A program made the position numbers and the translations under genes. Below, piece after piece: positions 62,035 to 64,000 of a stretch of 64,000 nt of DNA. Below the pieces are notes generated by a model. It searched no databases. It was given only the letters and a program-made list of their open reading frames with translations, and was not told where the DNA came from. The stretch is from Buchnera aphidicola (Rhopalosiphum padi) (GTDB lineage Bacteria; Pseudomonadota; Gammaproteobacteria; Enterobacterales; Enterobacteriaceae): the NCBI RefSeq assembly GCF_005080845.1, contig NZ_CP034858.1:558001-622000 (forward strand), in the 5' to 3' direction. Numbering within the stretch: the stretch's first letter is position 1; the number at the start of each line of letters is the position of its first letter.

Positions 62035-62538
62035 ATGAAAAAAATTGCAATATACCCAGGTACATTTGATCCAATTACATACGGACATTTAGATGTTATA
62101 ACACGTGCAACAAAAATTTTTGATAATATAACTATTGCTATTTCAAATAATCTAAATAAAAAAACTATTTTTAATTTGAAAGAACGAATAAAATTAACTA
62201 AATTAGCTACATTGCATCTTAAAAATATAAAAAAAGTAATTGGATTTGATGGTTTACTCGCTCATTTAGCAAAAAAAGAAAAAACTAATATTTTAATTAG
62301 AGGAGTAAGAACAATATTCGATTTTGATTACGAAATAAAATTAGCAGCTATAAATAAACAAATTTATCCCGATTTGGATAGTATTTTTTTTCTTTCTTCT
62401 AAAGAAGTTTCTTTTATATCTTCATCTTTTGTAAAAGAAATAGCAAAATATAAAGGTAATGTTAAACCATATCTTCCTAAAGAGATACACTGTGCTTTAT
62501 TAAAAAAATTCAAAGATATTTCTAATATAGAAATGTAA
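62035..62538 (+). CDS. coaD: Phosphopantetheine adenylyltransferase
   Basis: Fourth step of coenzyme A synthesis. 167 residues (E. coli 159). Nucleotidyltransferase motif YPGTFDPITYGHLDVITRA (about 7-25, with T/HxGH), LIRGVRTIFDFDYE, and SFISSSFVKEIAKYKGNVKPYLP (ISSS nucleotide motif). The C-terminus is slightly longer. Divergent from epmA across 107 bases. Confidence 0.96.
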   Translation: MKKIAIYPGTFDPITYGHLDVITRATKIFDNITIAISNNLNKKTIFNLKERIKLTKLATLHLKNIKKVIGFDGLLAHLAKKEKTNILIRGVRTIFDFDYEIKLAAINKQIYPDLDSIFFLSSKEVSFISSSFVKEIAKYKGNVKPYLPKEIHCALLKKFKDISNIEM

Positions 62539-62547
62539 TTTTTTAAA

Positions 62548-62578
62548 AAAATAGGGTATATAAAATATACCCTATTTT
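62548..62578. terminator. Bidirectional terminator after coaD
   Basis: Thirteen-base arms AAAATAGGGTATA (62548-62560) and TATACCCTATTTT (62566-62578), five-base loop, followed on the plus strand by ATTTTTTC and on the minus strand by TTTAAAA. It lies between the converging ends of coaD and the orphan gene. The G-run/C-run pairs are strong for this genome. Confidence 0.85.
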
Positions 62579-62608
62579 ATTTTTTCAAAACATATTTATG
62601 TTAAAAAA

Positions 62609-64000
62609 TTAATGCATAAAATGTGAAAACTTTATTATTGGTGAATTTTTAGAAGGAAGAATTATACTTGTGCGTATTCCAAAAGAATAGTATGGCTGCG
62701 TAGAATTTTCATCTTTCGAACGTAAATTAGATAAATTAGTAGCAACTAATTTTATTTGATTATTATCTATATGTGTGATTGTATAAATATTTCTTGAATT
62801 TATAATTTGATATTGATTTATTTCCGGATGTTCAGAAAGCAACTGAAGATAAGATTGACTTAATATTTTTGGATGTGCATATGCAGAAATCAGTTTTTGA
62901 TCCATAACATTTGGAACTATTTTTTTAAATTTTTCTATCATATCTTCTTTATTCGTAGAACAAATTAAATTTCCATCGACAACAAAAAGAGATGAATGAA
63001 AATCTGTCATGAAATCTTCATGTAATTCTTGAGAAGAAGATTTTAATTTTTCATATATTTTTTGAAAATGCCTCATAGTAGAAAAAACGTTTTCAGGTGA
63101 TAAATCTAATCTATCTGAAACTGTCCAAACGCTGTTATCTGTAAAATATTTGTAATGAGACTTTTCAATTGTTCTATTCATTCTATCTTTAAATTTTTGA
63201 TTGACTTTTAAAGTACCTTCTCTGACTTCTATATCAAAACTTTCATCTAAATTAAATGGATACCATGTATTTAAATTTTCTTTTTTAGGAACCATAACAT
63301 GAAGATCTGGGAAGGAGCTTTCATATTCAGGATGATTGGGATTATTATTTAATTTATTAACTACTTTCAATCTTCCTTGTTCTTTAACTTTTTCAATTAT
63401 AGTATGTATAAAAAATTTTGAAGATTCGATTGTTTTATTTAATTCTTCAACTTGTTCCATCAAGTGGTCAATTTTTTTACTTGTTTCTTTAGTTGATTCT
63501 GTTGGTTCTGAGAATAATGCACATCCTGCATCAAAAATTTTTAAAAAAGTTGTACCATTAAAAAGATTTATAGTTTCATTTTTAATTGTCTCATAGGCGC
63601 TAAGTACAGTATTTTTTACTGTATTCAGAGAATCCATGAGTTGTTTTTTTAAATTAATGTCTTTAATAGTTTCTTGGATTTTTTCTTGAATTTTTTTTAG
63701 TATATCGAGTGGATTATAGGTAGTACTTTCAGAAGAGGATTCAGAAGGGGATTCAGAAGAAGTTTTTTTTTCATATTTAACAAATCATTGAATTTTAATA
63801 AATAATCTTCATAAAATTCTTCGAAATCAATTGAATTTTTTTTATTTTGATTTTCAATATAATTGATTGAAACTTTAGTACTGCTAATAGGATATTTTTT
63901 TTCTTCTATTAAACCTTTTGAAGTATTTTTAATATTTTTTAATGATTTATTGGATAATTCATCAATTTTAATTTTTAATTTTTTATTTTGATCAAAACGT
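62609..64000 (-). CDS. Large protein of unknown function, frameshifted at A9, partial at right edge
   Basis: I do not recognise a function. The downstream frame (62609 up to about 63784) encodes at least 342 residues from MDSLNTVKN; upstream the frame is closed, but at nine adenines (63763-63771) another frame continues to 64000. Ten adenines would give LLNMKKKTSSESPSESSSES joined to the rest, at least 464 residues. Features: lysine-rich and likely coiled-coil N-terminal part, a Ser/Glu repeat, a helical KIDHLMEQVEELNKTIE segment, then a more globular C-terminal half. No signal peptide is visible in the part seen. Buchnera carries a few lineage-specific orphans (yba genes) beside coaD; this is probably one. 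Confidence 0.7.

Overview
This window is chromosomal DNA from Buchnera aphidicola, the obligate intracellular symbiont of aphids, probably from an aphidine host. Three things show this. The base composition is very A+T-rich. Nearly every protein aligns end to end with an Escherichia coli counterpart in E. coli-like local order, with many intervening genes removed. There is no insertion sequence, prophage, integrase, CRISPR array or recent foreign gene.

Layout. 1-5360 (minus): S10 ribosomal protein operon rpsJ-rplC-rplD-rplW-rplB-rpsS-rplV-rpsC-rplP-rpmC-rpsQ-rplN, cut by the left edge. 5637-11183 (minus): tusD-tusC-tusB and the str operon rpsL-rpsG-fusA-tufA. 11263-16889: fkpA, slyX, argD, tsgA, trpS, rpe. 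17513-19158: aroK-aroB. 19666-26774: tRNA-Ser, deoB-deoD, prfC, ansA, nfuA, bioH, ssb. 27647-36888: dnaB, gshB, yqgF, yggS, hemW, trmB, mutY, yggX, murI, sbcB. 36975-38796: tmaR, tRNA-Asn, tRNA-Ile2, pyrE, dut. 38854-50994: cysQ, rplI-rpsR-rpsF, rnr, purA, hflKC, miaA, mutL, mtlD. 51014-62538: mtlA, pgi, orn, tRNA-Gly, amiB, rpmE, a tiny ftsN, hslVU, ibpA, fpr, epmA, coaD. 62609-64000 (minus): a large gene of unknown function that runs off the right edge.

The most notable pattern is that at least seven genes (bioH, pyrE, miaA, orn, amiB, ftsN and the right-edge orphan) are split only by a reading-frame change at or beside a long A or T run. In each the protein similarity or open frame resumes immediately on the other side. 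This fits the transcriptional slippage at poly(A) tracts reported for Buchnera and other reduced insect symbionts, where a mixed mRNA pool restores some full-length protein. The standard ORF view shows these genes as fragments or misses them.

Other highlights: (i) an unannotated, roughly 87-residue FtsN at 57110-57372 that keeps only the cytoplasmic tail, membrane helix and essential periplasmic E-segment of E. coli FtsN; (ii) a sigma-32-type promoter for ibpA with an 11-adenine spacer tract, followed by a leader that can pair with the Shine-Dalgarno sequence; (iii) a conservative change of the catalytic Asp138 of MutY to Glu; (iv) a perfect 36-bp palindrome between ibpA and fpr; (v) a perfect 20-bp tandem duplication upstream of ansA.

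Functionally the window supplies translation (ribosomal proteins, EF-Tu, EF-G, RF3, four tRNAs and their modifiers), replication and repair (DnaB, SSB, MutY, MutL, ExoI, Dut), amino-acid and nucleotide synthesis for the host partnership (ArgD, AroB, AroK, PyrE, PurA), sugar uptake (mannitol PTS), redox and iron-sulfur support (GshB, NfuA, Fpr, YggX) and proteostasis (HslVU, IbpA, HflKC).
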